A DNA stretch of 64,000 nt from Ascidia mentula (lineage: Eukaryota; Chordata; Ascidiacea; Phlebobranchia; Ascidiidae). Each line of letters begins with the position of its first letter. The stretch's first letter is position 1. The notes beneath the pieces were generated by a model. The model was not told where the DNA came from, did not search any database, and saw only the letters and a program-made list of their open reading frames with translations. Where the stretch lies: positions 27,120,266 through 27,184,265 of the forward strand of contig OX387197.1 in assembly GCA_947561715.1 (NCBI GenBank), given 5' to 3'. This document shows positions 23,762 through 36,042 of this stretch, piece after piece. Made by a program: the position numbers and the translations under genes.

Positions 23762-26700
23762 ATGGCCGATTCCGACAAACGGTCGCCGACGCCATCGGAA
23801 GGTCGAAAATCAAGTGGGAAAAAAAGTCCAAAGCCAGGTGACATTTTAAAGACAATAGCAGTATAATTTTCTCTCAATACATTTTGAATCGTCTGTTAAC
23901 TCGTCATCATTAGCCTATAATTAGAATTTCAAACAATTGCTTTATTGAAACAATTCCATTTCAGATGCACAACCATCAAAGACAAAACAATCATCACATC
24001 TCAACATTTCAATGCAAAACATGGAAGGTAAATTCGTATAATATTGTGATAAATGGTGAAAAAAATGTTGAAACATTTGTATTACTCAATGCAGAACTTG
24101 CATCACTACCAAAGCAAAAGCTTGATCATTGCAATGTTAACCTTCTTTGTTGTTTAGGTATTCCACCGAAAGACATTGTTCCACTTTTCATGGCCACAAA
24201 GACCCAGGAGATATTTTCTTGCATATGTGATGAGAACGTCACTGAAGACGAACCATTCAAACTGATTAAAAAGGAAGATATTATCACTGACATGAAAATG
24301 AGAGCAGCTATTTCTGATTTCCACCCCGTGAAACAAATTGTGTTGGTGAGCACATTGTTTAATTTATGCCTGTTACCAAATTTAGGATCAGATCTTAAAG
24401 AACAACAGTAATATCTAATATCCAACTGCCCAAATCTTGTTTTTTATCATTGTATTAAACATAATGTTGTTCCACATCAAAAGGGTCCCATGATAATTTA
24501 TATTTAAGTAACTTGACTTTGTGATTGATGCAGGACTACCCTGGTGAAAGTCTGTTGGTTGCATACGACCCAGACTTCAAATACGGACAAAACTTTTTTC
24601 TTTGCATAACTGAAGATTCAAAAAACAAAATTATCCAACCAGAAACACCAGAGGGAGAGGAAGGTAGTTGTGAATTCCACAAATATTTGTTAAAACAAAA
24701 AGTAGTTTGCTTGATATCTATAGAAGGGTTTTTTTAATTGGTGCACATTTATAAACTTCTGCATTATTAGACTAACTGTGTCATTAAATGTAATTTACAT
24801 TGTTTTTACTGATACCAATCCAACGTTTTCAGTGTTTAGGTGCTTTTACTTCTGCTTAGGTTATAATGTGTTTTATTTTGCAGAGGTTGATGTAGAAGGT
24901 GGGAAACCAGGTGAAGAGAAGGAAGAAGTTTATGTTTACAAACCTACAGAAGCCAAGGAGTGGATTCCACAGGGAAGTCAGGTTGAAGTTGAGGATGAGA
25001 TGGTGGTTGACACCAGAAATAAGGTTGGTTCAACATTAAGTTGCAATGGGGTTTTATCTGCTTATGTAAGTTAGGTTCTAACACATATATTATTTGCAGC
25101 CCAAATATAATTCCCTTGGAATTTTTTTAAACTTCACCATATTTTTTTTTGCTTATAAAGATGAACATAAAAGCTTGTCAAATACTCAAGAATGTAACTT
25201 TTGATAAAAATGTTTTGGGTTTTAATATTGAATCAACAACTTATTCCTCAAAAGATTGCATTATTTTACTTGTTGTTTTTTGTTTACAAAACCCCTTTTT
25301 CAACAAACCAAATCAATCTTATTGTAGATCAAGATCCGTGCATCAAGAGTTAGAAGAGAATTTGGAGCTCCCTTCAAGTTTAAGGACCGGGATGCTGACC
25401 CAGCTTCCACGACACAAGGATTGTCAGCTTCCTACCTCACCTGTAACTCTTACATTGACAAGAACTTCACGCTGAAGAAGATGGAATTGGACAACGCCGT
25501 ACAAGCTGTGCCCGAGCTTGTGGATGGGAGTTCACAGACAGACTGGTGAATAACAAACCGTATGGTTTTGTTCCGTAAATGTGTAATGTTATTCTCTGTT
25601 TGTAAAGTTGCATTCCGACAATTCGATGTGATAGTTTTCATGTATTTTTAATGCTGAAATTTAACATAAACTTAAGGAACCCACTTTCCAGAAGTTACAA
25701 AAGACGAAAAAAATTCTTCCCTTGTTCGACTACGGGGATAACATGACTAAATATCTTGCCTATACATTAATATGCTTGTTGCAAAAATATTGTTGTTGTT
25801 TCTGTTTGTAGGAAACACCCGGTGAATGCTACTGTTCAATATGAACCACGACAGATCAGCCCCGAAGAAGCGAAAAAAGCTCAAGAAGTTCCGGAGTTTT
25901 CCGAGTTCGTGAAAGATGCGTTGCCCAGGTATTCACACCACATGGATTAAACCTTCACACAAGTCTTGCTTTTCAGTTTTTCTTAAATTTTAATGTCGCC
26001 AAATATTTCCATTAAATATTTTCTTGTGACCCAAAAACTTATTTACGAGGTAAAAAAAATTATTTTGTTCAATTCCAAAAAAAAATCCACTTAAAGTTTG
26101 CCGATAAACTTTATCTGACAAGATGTTGTGTGATGCCCACTGGAACAATTCCTAAATAAATATAACCATTTTGCTCAAACAGTTGGTGTTTTTTCAACAG
26201 GTTTGAGTTGGCTCTGCAGCAGAACATTATCATGGACGTGTTTTTCGACGACTGGGGGGTTCTTGGTGACGAGGATACTAATTTTGGAAGTAAATCTGAC
26301 AGCCATCTGAAGGTACTCCGATGCCACGGATTAAAACATTTAGCAATTACAAAGCTCATAATATCTCACTATAATCCCAAACACGAAAATGCATAAATAT
26401 TTTTCTCATTTTGGGATTCATTTGCCAGTTGTAGATTTATGTTTTTTTGTTTAGGAATATCAGTCGTTCACTGACCTTCAGTATAGCAAGGACAAGACGG
26501 TTACGTGTGTAGATTGGCACCCAACGGTGAGTGATGTGGGATTTAAATTAAAAACATCATGGTTCAAACTTGTGCCTGCTCCGCCCCAGATCAACTTTCT
26601 AGTGTTTTTACTTTGCAAAGTGTGACCGAATTAAAAGGTGGCGATAAACCGTATCGCATCCCATTGTCAAGTGATTTTCTGGAACGTTTTTTAGAAATAA

Positions 26701-29700
26701 TCACAATTGTATTTTCTGTGACACTGCTCGGGGAAATAATCACAAATTTTGCTACATATTTGACTTCTTATATGGAAAAATTAAAATCTTAACTACAGAT
26801 GCTGGCCTAGCGATCACTGTACCTTCCATAATGGCAATATGCACACAAAGCACTAGCGTTTAACAACAGGATTAGCCTGGCTGTGGTAAGGAATATATAT
26901 TTCGCCATGTGGGAATCATCAGTTCCTTGCTATATGTACAGATGTTTGCAAACATTAAAACCGCTTCATGTTTTCGGATTAAGATCAAAGGGGTCATGGC
27001 TGTGTCGGTTTGTGAGCGACTGAGTTTTGATGAAAGAATCGACAACGCCAACAAACTTTTAATGACTCCGTCTCTAATTCTCATCTGGAGTTTCGCCGAT
27101 CCTATACACCCGCAGGTGAATACCCAACACTGATACCAATACTTTTTAGCGCTAAGTTTTAAAGTGGGTGATTTTTTTGGCACATTTTCTTATTTGCCAA
27201 AATGAAAACCACTTTTGCCAGGTTCGTCGGTTTTAGATCCAAACTTGCTACTTCTGGTTGAAACCAAGCAACTTACGAACGACAACCTTACAGCTATCCC
27301 TGATTAAATTGACCGTTAAAAAAGCAGTAATTTAAAACCCATAAAAATATGTCGAGGAATTGAACCGAATTTTTCTCACAGCTGCTACTGGAAGGTCCTG
27401 ATGACATCACTTGTTTCAAAATTTGTCCAACCAATCCCAATATAGTGGCCGGAGGTTGCATCAATGGTCAACTCGTGTTGTGGGATATCACAGAGTTTGC
27501 TGATAAACTTACAAGCAGCAAGGGAAGCGTTTCCAAGGGAGGCAGAAAGAAAGCGGTGATTTGTGTAACTTTTTTAAGATGGTTCTAAAATACGGCGGAT
27601 TAACTCGAAGAAAATGTCGGAAAGTTCTGAAGAATAATATTGTGACACACTTGTCTGTGAGCTATTGTTATTGTTTACTGGATTAGGACCAAGCTTAACA
27701 AACCTGTATTGTGATGTAATAAACTAGGTGTGTTTACCAGGTAATGTTCGGAGAGGAGTTGTCCCCTGAGACACCAACCGTGAGATATTGTTGTGTGTCA
27801 GCCATCGAACACAGCCATAGAAATGTTATCACTTCCCTTGAATGGATTCCGGATCATTACGAGGTGAAGAGGGTGGCGAAAAACTGAATAAAAACACAAT
27901 AATTTTTGGGGTCTGGGTGTGAGAAGTTGACCAGTAAAGGAAGATTGTCATTACTTGTTGTTATTAAGCTCAATCGCTTTGGTCAAGCCGTGGAAAACCG
28001 AATGTGTGAAACTTGTCAACTGATGACGTGTGGGACGGATGGTCACGTGATGATTTGGGACACGAGGCCGCCAAAGACGACGGGACGAGAGCAGGTATCG
28101 CGATTATCGGAAAGTTTGACGTCTAAATGGGTTAAATTGATGCGAGCAATTTCAATATCGGACATGTTGAAAAACCCAGGTTTAATATCTTCGTTTTGTA
28201 ATTTTAAAGCAATTGTCATTCTGGCATAAAAGTTGCGCCGGATTTTATAAACCTCGCCGGACGGTTCTTTAAATTTACAATGCCTGGCTTCAATCTTTGA
28301 TGCCTGGACAGATTTTGTAAAATTACAAAGCGAAGATGCAATGCCTGGCACCAATAGAAGCACTTAATTATCTTGGTCAGGAGAAAGCAGCCCCTGAGGT
28401 TCTGGGTGTGTCGCAAGCTTTCAAACACCTCGATTTAAGTTGGAAACCTCTGATAAAGTTGGCGATGCCGAAGACAGATAGTAGTGGTGATTACAGTCCT
28501 ATCAAGTTCAGCATGGAGGAAAGACAGGGAGTAAGAGATCATGGTATGTTGGAAATAATTCGATCGAAGTTTAATTCCGTGTTGAAATTAGAGCTGATAA
28601 AAACCCACTAACTTCGAATATTTTCTGTTGTTTATTTTCAGTTACGAATATTTTGTAAAGAGTAAACTTTATAAATAATTTGTTTGGTGATTTGAGTAAA
28701 GTTTTCGACATTTTACAATTTTTTAGTTGGTGAAATTTCTTTAAATTCTTCCACATTTGCAGTCCCACTCCCCGCGGGGGGAAAACCCGAAGGTGGGGCC
28801 GGAATGGCGAAAATCCCATCAGCGAAAAACCAGAAGCCGTTGGAGTGCATCAGCACTCGTTATTTCCTGGGCACGGAGGACGGGGAGGTTGTCTGTTCCG
28901 ACCTCAAGATGGAGAAGGACAACGAGACTGGAAAACCAAACGGTCTGAGTCCTTAATAACCGAGATAGTCCACAAATTACCACTCATTTTTCCTCTGCAG
29001 TTCCGAAACCCTCTTGGGTGGTGAATCCCCACGATGGACCCGTTTGCACTCTGCAGCGAAACCCCTTCTTTAATGACGTCATCCTGAGTGTTGGGGGGTG
29101 GACATTCGGTTTGTGGAGGGACAAAGTAACGGTACGAATTCCGGGGCGAACACGCGCTGGCGATGTTTTGTGGGAAATTACTAAATTAGTTCCTGACATT
29201 CTAGATCAGCGAACTAAAACATTTATAAATGATCAGAACACGTGATGTGGAATTGTTTGTTGCCTAATGTGGTTGCCTAGTGGTTCGGTCCCATCCTACA
29301 CGCAATCGAAAGTGCGTTGAGTCTTTCCTAGTGCGGCGCATGCGAAATAGTTTGAGAACCAATGTGGCAGCCGTGCAGCATTAATAAGACACATGAGGAC
29401 GAGGATGTGATAAATTATCTTATAGTTGTTTCATTTTCTTTTGTTAAATTTTAGATATTGCTGAAATTTAAAGTAAACTTTACCAAATATAAACTCCATA
29501 TGACAGAACGGATCCATCCTGCAGTCGGCTTGCGCATCGAAGTTGTACACAGCCGGTCACTGGAGTACAACCAGACCAGCCGTCTTCTTCCTCGGTACCC
29601 AGGATGGAAATGTTGAAGTAGGGATTTGTGAATGTGGAATTTCGATTTGACAAAACGTTAATTTGTGGATATTTCCATCGGAGTTTTTGTGTCCCGACAA

Positions 29701-30917
29701 ATTTCGGGTTCAATATAAAAAAGAAATATTATAAATTATTGGTACTTCATGTGTAAGGTTTGTGATTACGAAGAGACAAAGAAGACGTTGTTTATCGTTT
29801 GACCTATTTAATGCTGAACTTACGTCATATAAAGCTAACTATAGTTGCATGTGCCTCGTCTGCTTAATGTTCAATTGTCTCGTGTTCCGCATGTTGCTAA
29901 TACGATGAAATTAATTGTCTCATATCTCAGGTCTGGGATCTCTTGGACAGAACGCACGAACCCCTTCTTGTACAGAATGTTACGGCAGCTCAAGTTACAC
30001 AGATTATCCCCTGGATTGTGTCAAAGAAACAACATCTCCTTGCAGTATCCGATAATGTTGGAACACTTCATATACTCGAGATACCATGGAATCTGCGCCA
30101 TGCTGCCTCTAGTGAGGTAAACATGATTATCTTTGGCTGGCTGATTGATCGGCAAAGTCGTATTCAAGAGTCACACCAAGCTGCACTGATGTGACCTAAT
30201 AGATCGAAACAGTGGCCATCTGTATGCAGCTCACATATGGGTAAAATGTGTCTAAAATAAAAGATCTGTTGCATACTTAATTAAAGTTAGATTATGCTCA
30301 CAACATACACGGTGCGGTTTTGTGAAAAACTTAATTCTTTGCAGAAAAAGGGCGTCGAGAATTATTTCGATCGAGAAACAAAGAGAATCGAATATTTTGA
30401 CAAACGAGCCGACATGAGATCGAGACAAAGAGGCGACGACTTGGCAGCAAAGAAGGGAGGGGTGAGAAATGATCAATAATTCGTTTGAACAACAGTTCCA
30501 AGTGTTGTTATCCTATGACTGTTAACTTATATTCCTGAAAAACCATAAAAACGCGAATTTTAAACGTTTCGAAATTATATATTTTCATTCCTTCGGGTGG
30601 CGAACTGATGTTAGTTTATTCACTGGCTGCAAAAATATCCTTCATAAAGAATCGTCACCAAATGCCATCTCTGACCCCCAAGTCACGAACCACAGAAAAA
30701 ATTATGATTATCCCAGAAATCTTATCGTTGTGAAGCTGTACATGTTTAGTAAACTGAACATTTTATTTTTTTGCTGTTGAAGGCCAAGCCATCCGAACAA
30801 ACCTCTGACGAAGCGTTGGCGGAAGAATACAAAGTGGAGTACGAGGCGTTTTTGACCCTAGAGAAGAAGTTGCTTCAGGAGCTTGGGATTGTGGAAGAAG
30901 ATAAACCTGAAATATAA
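23762..30917 (+). CDS. DNAI3: Axonemal dynein intermediate chain 3 (WD-repeat protein 63)
   Basis: DNAI3/WDR63 is an intermediate chain of the inner-arm dynein of motile cilia and sperm flagella. Exon 1 (23762 to about 23837) encodes a charged, serine/proline-rich start MADSDKRSPTPSEGRKSSGK. It is followed by IPPKDIVPLFMATKTQEIF and WD-repeat segments: LLLEGPDDITCFKICP with NIVAGGCINGQLVLWDI (about 27380-27490), GTDGHVMIWDTRPP (about 28030), YFLGTEDGEVVCSDLK (about 28860) and LLAVSDNVGTLHILEIPW (about 30030). The C-terminus is a charged helical tail (EYEAFLTLEKKLLQELGI) ending at 30917. At least 15 exons with short introns are visible; not every boundary was fixed. An intron carries a short dispersed repeat near 30170. 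Confidence 0.92.
30169..30230 (+). repeat. Short dispersed repeat, copy 1
   Basis: The stretch agtcacaccaagctgcact...gaaacagtggccatctgt recurs with small changes at about 55025-55088 in the same orientation. Both copies are intronic (here DNAI3). The family is not recognised; a SINE fragment is possible. Confidence 0.65.
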
Positions 30918-31375
30918 AATTATTTGTTTGTTTGAAACTTTTGTTCCTGCGCTTAATATGTTTTCACAATACATATATTTTACAATGTTCAATTACATAT
31001 TTTTGAAGTCTGTAACATTTTAGCTTTATTAAATGAGCTGACAAACATTCTCTTAAAAAACATCGAAACGTTTCCGCCCCCACTTTTAAAATTATAAAAT
31101 CATTCATGCGTAACGTCCAGAGCAAACGCACCAAAAAAAACTTTTTGTTTATTTTTAGGAACGAAGTAATTAGTGGAGTTGTTTATTTGTTGGTCTCCGT
31201 TATATACAAATTTATTGAAACTGTCACTTTGAAAATAACTGATTGGGCACATTAGTAGAACACTCCAATTATTGGGTGGGCGTTTACAATAAGTTGTGGC
31301 GTTTTTTGTTACCTTTTTGCTATTTCGGAGCAAGCAAGTTAATTCCAACATCACAAAAACGCGTTTTTACAAAAC
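30918..31375. other. Interval between DNAI3 and INIP
   Basis: A 458-bp spacer between two genes on the same strand. It holds the DNAI3 3' end and the INIP promoter. No other feature seen. Confidence 0.4.
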
Positions 31376-31946
31376 ATGAAGCGAACGGTTAATCTACGGG
31401 AAATGTCTGCGGCCACCACAACACCCAACCCCCCACAGCAAGAATCTCAAACCAAGAAGATAATGATGGACTTGCAGCAGGAGAAGAAAAGATTAAGAAT
31501 GTTGCAACAGGGCAGGTTTGATGTCAGCATCATATAGGGTTATAACATCAAAAGTTTTATTCAATCCTAGGAATATAACAAGTGGGGTAGCAATTGAATA
31601 GAAATACCTTTGTATTATGTAAAACAAAATAAATTGTAACTTAGCTTTAATTTACTTATAAACTAGTTGAATGTCTTACAGCAATCCGAGCACTTTGCCA
31701 CCAAAACACCAACTTGGTACCACCCAGCCAACGGTGGACTCAAATCAGCACCTTATGATGAATCAGAGAAGTGCAATGCAGGCAAGGCTTATGTTTAAAA
31801 CCCATAAACCAAGTACTTTTGTGATACTCTATATTCCTTCCCTGCAGATGGCGCACACAACATCTTTCGGATTTTTTATTCCCCAGTCATCAGCATTTGG
31901 TAACATAATACTGCCAGTTATTCCTAGGTTGAGTCCAAGTGACTAA
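31376..31946 (+). CDS. INIP: SOSS complex subunit C (INIP)
   Basis: SOSS-C is a small subunit of the INTS3-NABP-INIP sensor of single-stranded DNA, which works in double-strand-break repair. Exons 31376-31515, 31682-31781 and 31848-31946 give 339 nt (112 aa; human about 104). The N-terminal helix LQQEKKRLRMLQQ and the C-terminal FGFFIPQSSAFGNIILPVIP correspond to the conserved human regions (DKEKRKLL and SGYFITQDSAFGNLILPVLP). The second intron, 31782-31847, would be 66 nt with a GC donor (CAG|gcaagg) and a strong ctgcag acceptor. Because its length is a multiple of 3 and it is open, retention would add 22 residues that human INIP lacks. Confidence 0.87.
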
Positions 31947-32334
31947 CTCCCCAAAGCTCGCATAAAAATGACAAATTTTGCAGCTACACAATATGACACA
32001 TTTACTACCATTCTGACATGGGCAAGTGGCAATCAGTTCTCCTTTGTGCAGTGAATGCTTGACCTTCTTGAAAGCTTAATCTTGTGCTTGTTTGTCTCCC
32101 TTCACATTCATGTCTATTCCATGGAAACAATATTTTTTCTTTGTCTCATTTTTACACAAACACAACCATTACTTATTGAACCCAATTCATCTTTGGCTTT
32201 CAATATTTTCCAACAGTTGAAACACTTTTTAAACCTTTGATTTTTATGTTTAAATCCGCTTGTACTCTTTGTTTAGTTTTAGGTGTAAAAAAGTAAAATA
32301 TGCCCAAGGCACAGCTGAAACTTCATAATCAAAC

Positions 32335-32793
32335 ATGACTTCATCCCTTCTTTACCCAAAGTTAGTGAGGACTTTTGCTTGCCGCTTGTACAGCTCTGCT
32401 TCCAACAAGGTCACTTGCAGTCGACGGTTTGAAGAAAAAGATTTGTTCGAATTTGCCAATTTAACAGGCGACCACAACCCAATACATCTCGACGAAAACT
32501 TTGCATCAAACACGGGAATTTTCGAACGCCGTGTTGTGCACGGAGCTCTTATAAACGGTTTCGTGTCCGGAATTCTGGGAACGAAACTTCCCGGCCCCGG
32601 CAGTGTTGCCTTTTCACAGGAAATCCGTTTCCCCAAACCTCTGTACTTGGGCGAAGAGATGGTTGCCGAGGTGAAAGTGGTTGCGACAAAAAGAAAGTTT
32701 GTGGAATGCGAGATCCTTTGTCGAGTACCAGAGAAGGACAAAATTGTCATGTCGGGAAAGGCTACGGTAATGTTAATGCAACAAACCAAGTAA
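32335..32793 (+). CDS. HTD2: Mitochondrial hydroxyacyl-thioester dehydratase type 2 (MaoC family)
   Basis: HTD2 dehydrates 3-hydroxyacyl-ACP in mitochondrial fatty-acid synthesis (type II). A single uninterrupted 152-aa frame. Residues 1-25 are basic and hydroxylated (LVRTFACRLYSSAS), as in a mitochondrial presequence. A hot-dog-fold hydratase follows with the signature FANLTGDHNPIHLDENFAS; Asp46 and His51 are the expected catalytic pair. In vertebrates this protein is made from the bicistronic RPP14 transcript; no RPP14-like frame was seen upstream here, where the neighbour is INIP 388 bp away on the same strand. Lack of introns is unusual beside intron-rich neighbours. Confidence 0.9.
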   Translation: MTSSLLYPKLVRTFACRLYSSASNKVTCSRRFEEKDLFEFANLTGDHNPIHLDENFASNTGIFERRVVHGALINGFVSGILGTKLPGPGSVAFSQEIRFPKPLYLGEEMVAEVKVVATKRKFVECEILCRVPEKDKIVMSGKATVMLMQQTK

Positions 32794-35700
32794 ACACTTG
32801 GCGGTATAGTGAAACTTTACTTTCTCCGTTCAACTCTAAATATTTTGTTTATTTTACCGTCAATACTTGCGCGATTATTTAATTACAAACGCATTAAGCT
32901 CGAAAACAAACCAATCACTTTACGGTGGAAATTGTATCCGACCCTGTCTTCTATTTGCCGAAATAACTCGTGATTTTACTACTTTAACATTTTTCAAGTT
33001 TCACAAACACAAGAGTCAACAATCATTGGGATATCGGTTGGCCATAATAATACAATCACTTGCTAAACACATCAGGATTAGTCCGGTATATGCTATGGTC
33101 CAGTGTTATTGCTGAAAGTTAGATGATCGCCAGGTCATCCCTTGCAGCTGTGGCCAAGGTTCACACGCATGCAACACTAGAGGTCATTTTTCGTTGGTAT
33201 TTGAACAAAATTCATAACGTTCCAGGCGACCTTACTACAGGTTTTTAGATGTAACATCATACGATTTTTTTTTCTTCATGTTTCGCTCCCTTGTTTTGGG
33301 GTAACTGCAATGTTGGAATTTTGATTCGTTGTTGCTTTAACGACGACGGTTTCCATTACCCCAACATCCTGCAACAGTGATGTATCCAAGTTGTCCATAT
33401 TCATGTTATGCATTTGAAAGACCTTTGGGCGGTGATAATTTTTAAAGCAAGAAATTATTTGTATTTTTTGATCACTTTTGGATGATTTCGCTGAATAAAA
33501 GTTTGTGTGAAAATATAAGCAGTGAAAGTAAATTTTATTTGCGGTAAATGTTGTTCCGAAACGTCATTCTGCTCATCATGTGGTTCACAAAATATTTCAG
33601 GCGCGCGATAACTAAATCTGACGTTAATTTAAGTTAAAGAAACAGACACAAGAAAGGTGCAGTGGCATATTATCTTTCACTACGTTTAAATTTAGACGTA
33701 GATGCCAATTTGTGGAGATTACGATCAGCGACCTTTCCGTAACCCTCGGCTATTATCTGGTCTCGGTTATCTTTGCTTTGAAACATTGAACGCAGAAATA
33801 TTTCATCCTACCTATTTTCATATCGGTGGGTTGCTTTCTTGATGTAATTAATTGTCATTTGCAAAAATACACAAATAACCAGCGTCATAAAGTTCGCATT
33901 TGCCACCCCCTTAAAAGTAAATATCGTATGTTACCACAAGAGGCGGTAGTGAGCTGCTGTAATTCTTTTTTCTCTGGAATGGAATTTCTTTCAGTCTTTA
34001 TAAAATTACGTCATGTAAACTAAAAAAGATTGCAAGAAACTGCCCAGGCAGTAGGTGCGTTGGCTCCAGTATTTCTATCCAGCGTAATGATTTGTGTATT
34101 GGTTTAAAGCCGGTAATGTGAACAGTTTTCCAGTAAAGCAAAATGGAAGTTGGAAGTTAAGTTAAGACTCGGGAAACAGGAAGTGGAAATAATTACGTTT
34201 GAAACTTCGTTCGGTTTCGGTTTTGGACGCAAAGCAAAGGTTTTGTCGCTTTGTCATTGTCGTAAATTAAAGTATGTCGATTTTAAAAGAATCTTTAACA
34301 TGCCGTAAGCAGTAGGCCTAAATGTGTTTTCTGTAGTAAGAACTTTGTAATAGCAATTTATCTGCAGAACGTTTTCTGCTGCGGATAAGTTCATGTTTTG
34401 AAAATTGATATTCACTGAATTTACTCCGAAAAGTAGTAATCAGCTTTTCTGTAGCGTGCCTATTTTTTTTAATCAATAAATATGGAGATACATTAAACCA
34501 GTTATATGATTGTTGGATACCTACCTTCTCACCTTCTCATCTTCATCCCATGTTGCCAGTGTTATTGTGATGTTATTGTTATTTATTGTATTTTCTATGC
34601 AGCAACTTGCCATATAAAAGTGTCACAAAATCTGTTAAGTTATATGTTTCTATGTTCCTTCAAATATATATGCCAGGTTGTCAGTGCTTTTGGGTTTAAG
34701 TTTATAGTTCGTGTAGCATTTAATATCATGTCACTAAAGGAAACCCTCAAGTAAAATGTTCGTTGTTTTCTATTTCAAACTCCTTATGTTTTTTGTGATT
34801 TGACATCAAATCATGTCAAGTTTTACCTGCACATTGTTAGAGTGAGAAATCCAGAATGTTTAATCCACGTTGTCTTGTGTCCTGGTGTTCTACAATATGA
34901 ATGCAGTCTCAGTTTTCTATGATATCTTTGTTGTAAGTTTTAAATGTGTTTTGATTCCAAATATATGTGGTTGGTTTAAAAAACTGATTGTCCAATTTCT
35001 TTTATTTTGTGCGATTTAAATTCCAAATATGTCAACGTTTTCAGTTGATTTAAAACAATCAATTTATACAACTACAGTAACTTCAAATGGTTTTCAGATT
35101 GCTGTAACATTTGTTGCTTTTTCCTTCAGTAGTGCTTTTTCCTAAAAAAAAATAATGATGGACTAAATCTAAGTGGAAAGTGTTGTTGAATATTATTATG
35201 GTGACATTGTGTATTTTTGTCTGAGGAATTTCAAACCTAGTTTAATACATTGTGTTAAAATTGGTAAATGGAATATCAATGCTTAATTTGTTATCTTGTA
35301 TTTAACGTAATATGTATTGATGTTTTTATGTGGGCCATTGTGATGTCACTGATATAGGAAACTAGTCATGTGTTTTTTTGATATGATGACCGGCCATATT
35401 GCAATGCCGTTGATGTAATCAGTTCTATTTCATAGTGAATTAATTGCCTTCCTATAACCTTTGTTTGCTGCGAACTAATGCACTTTGAGCTGTCTGGAAG
35501 TTACATGATAAATTATTGCAACTTAACTTTGCATGTGTTTGGACTGGTTTTGTTAAATATTAACTCCTGGTTGTGTGTGCTCCCATTCTGTTGCAAACTT
35601 TTCATTTGTTTGCAGAATGCAACAATGCTGTAGAACCAATAAACTTTTGTGACTGAAAACTCCATGTTTAAACTGGTCTTTAAATTGCCTTTCAAAAACC

Positions 35701-36042
35701 AAATTGTGTAATAGGGTTTTTGTTTGTTATAATTCTTTTATTTGCCAATTCTGACTTTGTTCGAGGTTTTGATGAAACAGAATTCTTGATCCCCACTCAT
35801 ATTTGTGTACCAACGACTGGTCAGATAGGCAAACCTGTCTGACTTACAAACAATCGAATGGTGACTGACGTATTTTCCTCAAAAACTTTTTAATTTCTTA
35901 TTTTTTTCCAGTAAATTGTTTTTATAGATTTTGTCATATTATCTTGGTATTTTTCATTTTGAATATTTTTCCACAGACTTTGGTATAGAATGCTTGCTTG
36001 CTTGTAGACCGGGAGAATTTGCTGATTGTTATGTGTTTACAG
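32794..36042. other. 3.2-kb stretch without recognised exons, possible 5' region of the RhoGAP gene
   Basis: AT-rich sequence with many short open frames on both strands, none recognisable. A candidate first exon near 34274 (ATG TCG ATT TTA... before gtaagc) was tested but its phase does not fit the next supported RhoGAP exon. The region probably contains the RhoGAP promoter and an untranslated 5' exon. Confidence 0.4.

Noticed and set aside
32352-32789. 145-codon antisense frame over HTD2
   Set aside because: Mirror of the real plus-strand gene, which carries the hydratase signature; the antisense product matches nothing.
34274-34310. Candidate first coding exon of the RhoGAP gene
   Set aside because: Its donor phase does not match the acceptor at 36043; joining them gives an immediate stop.
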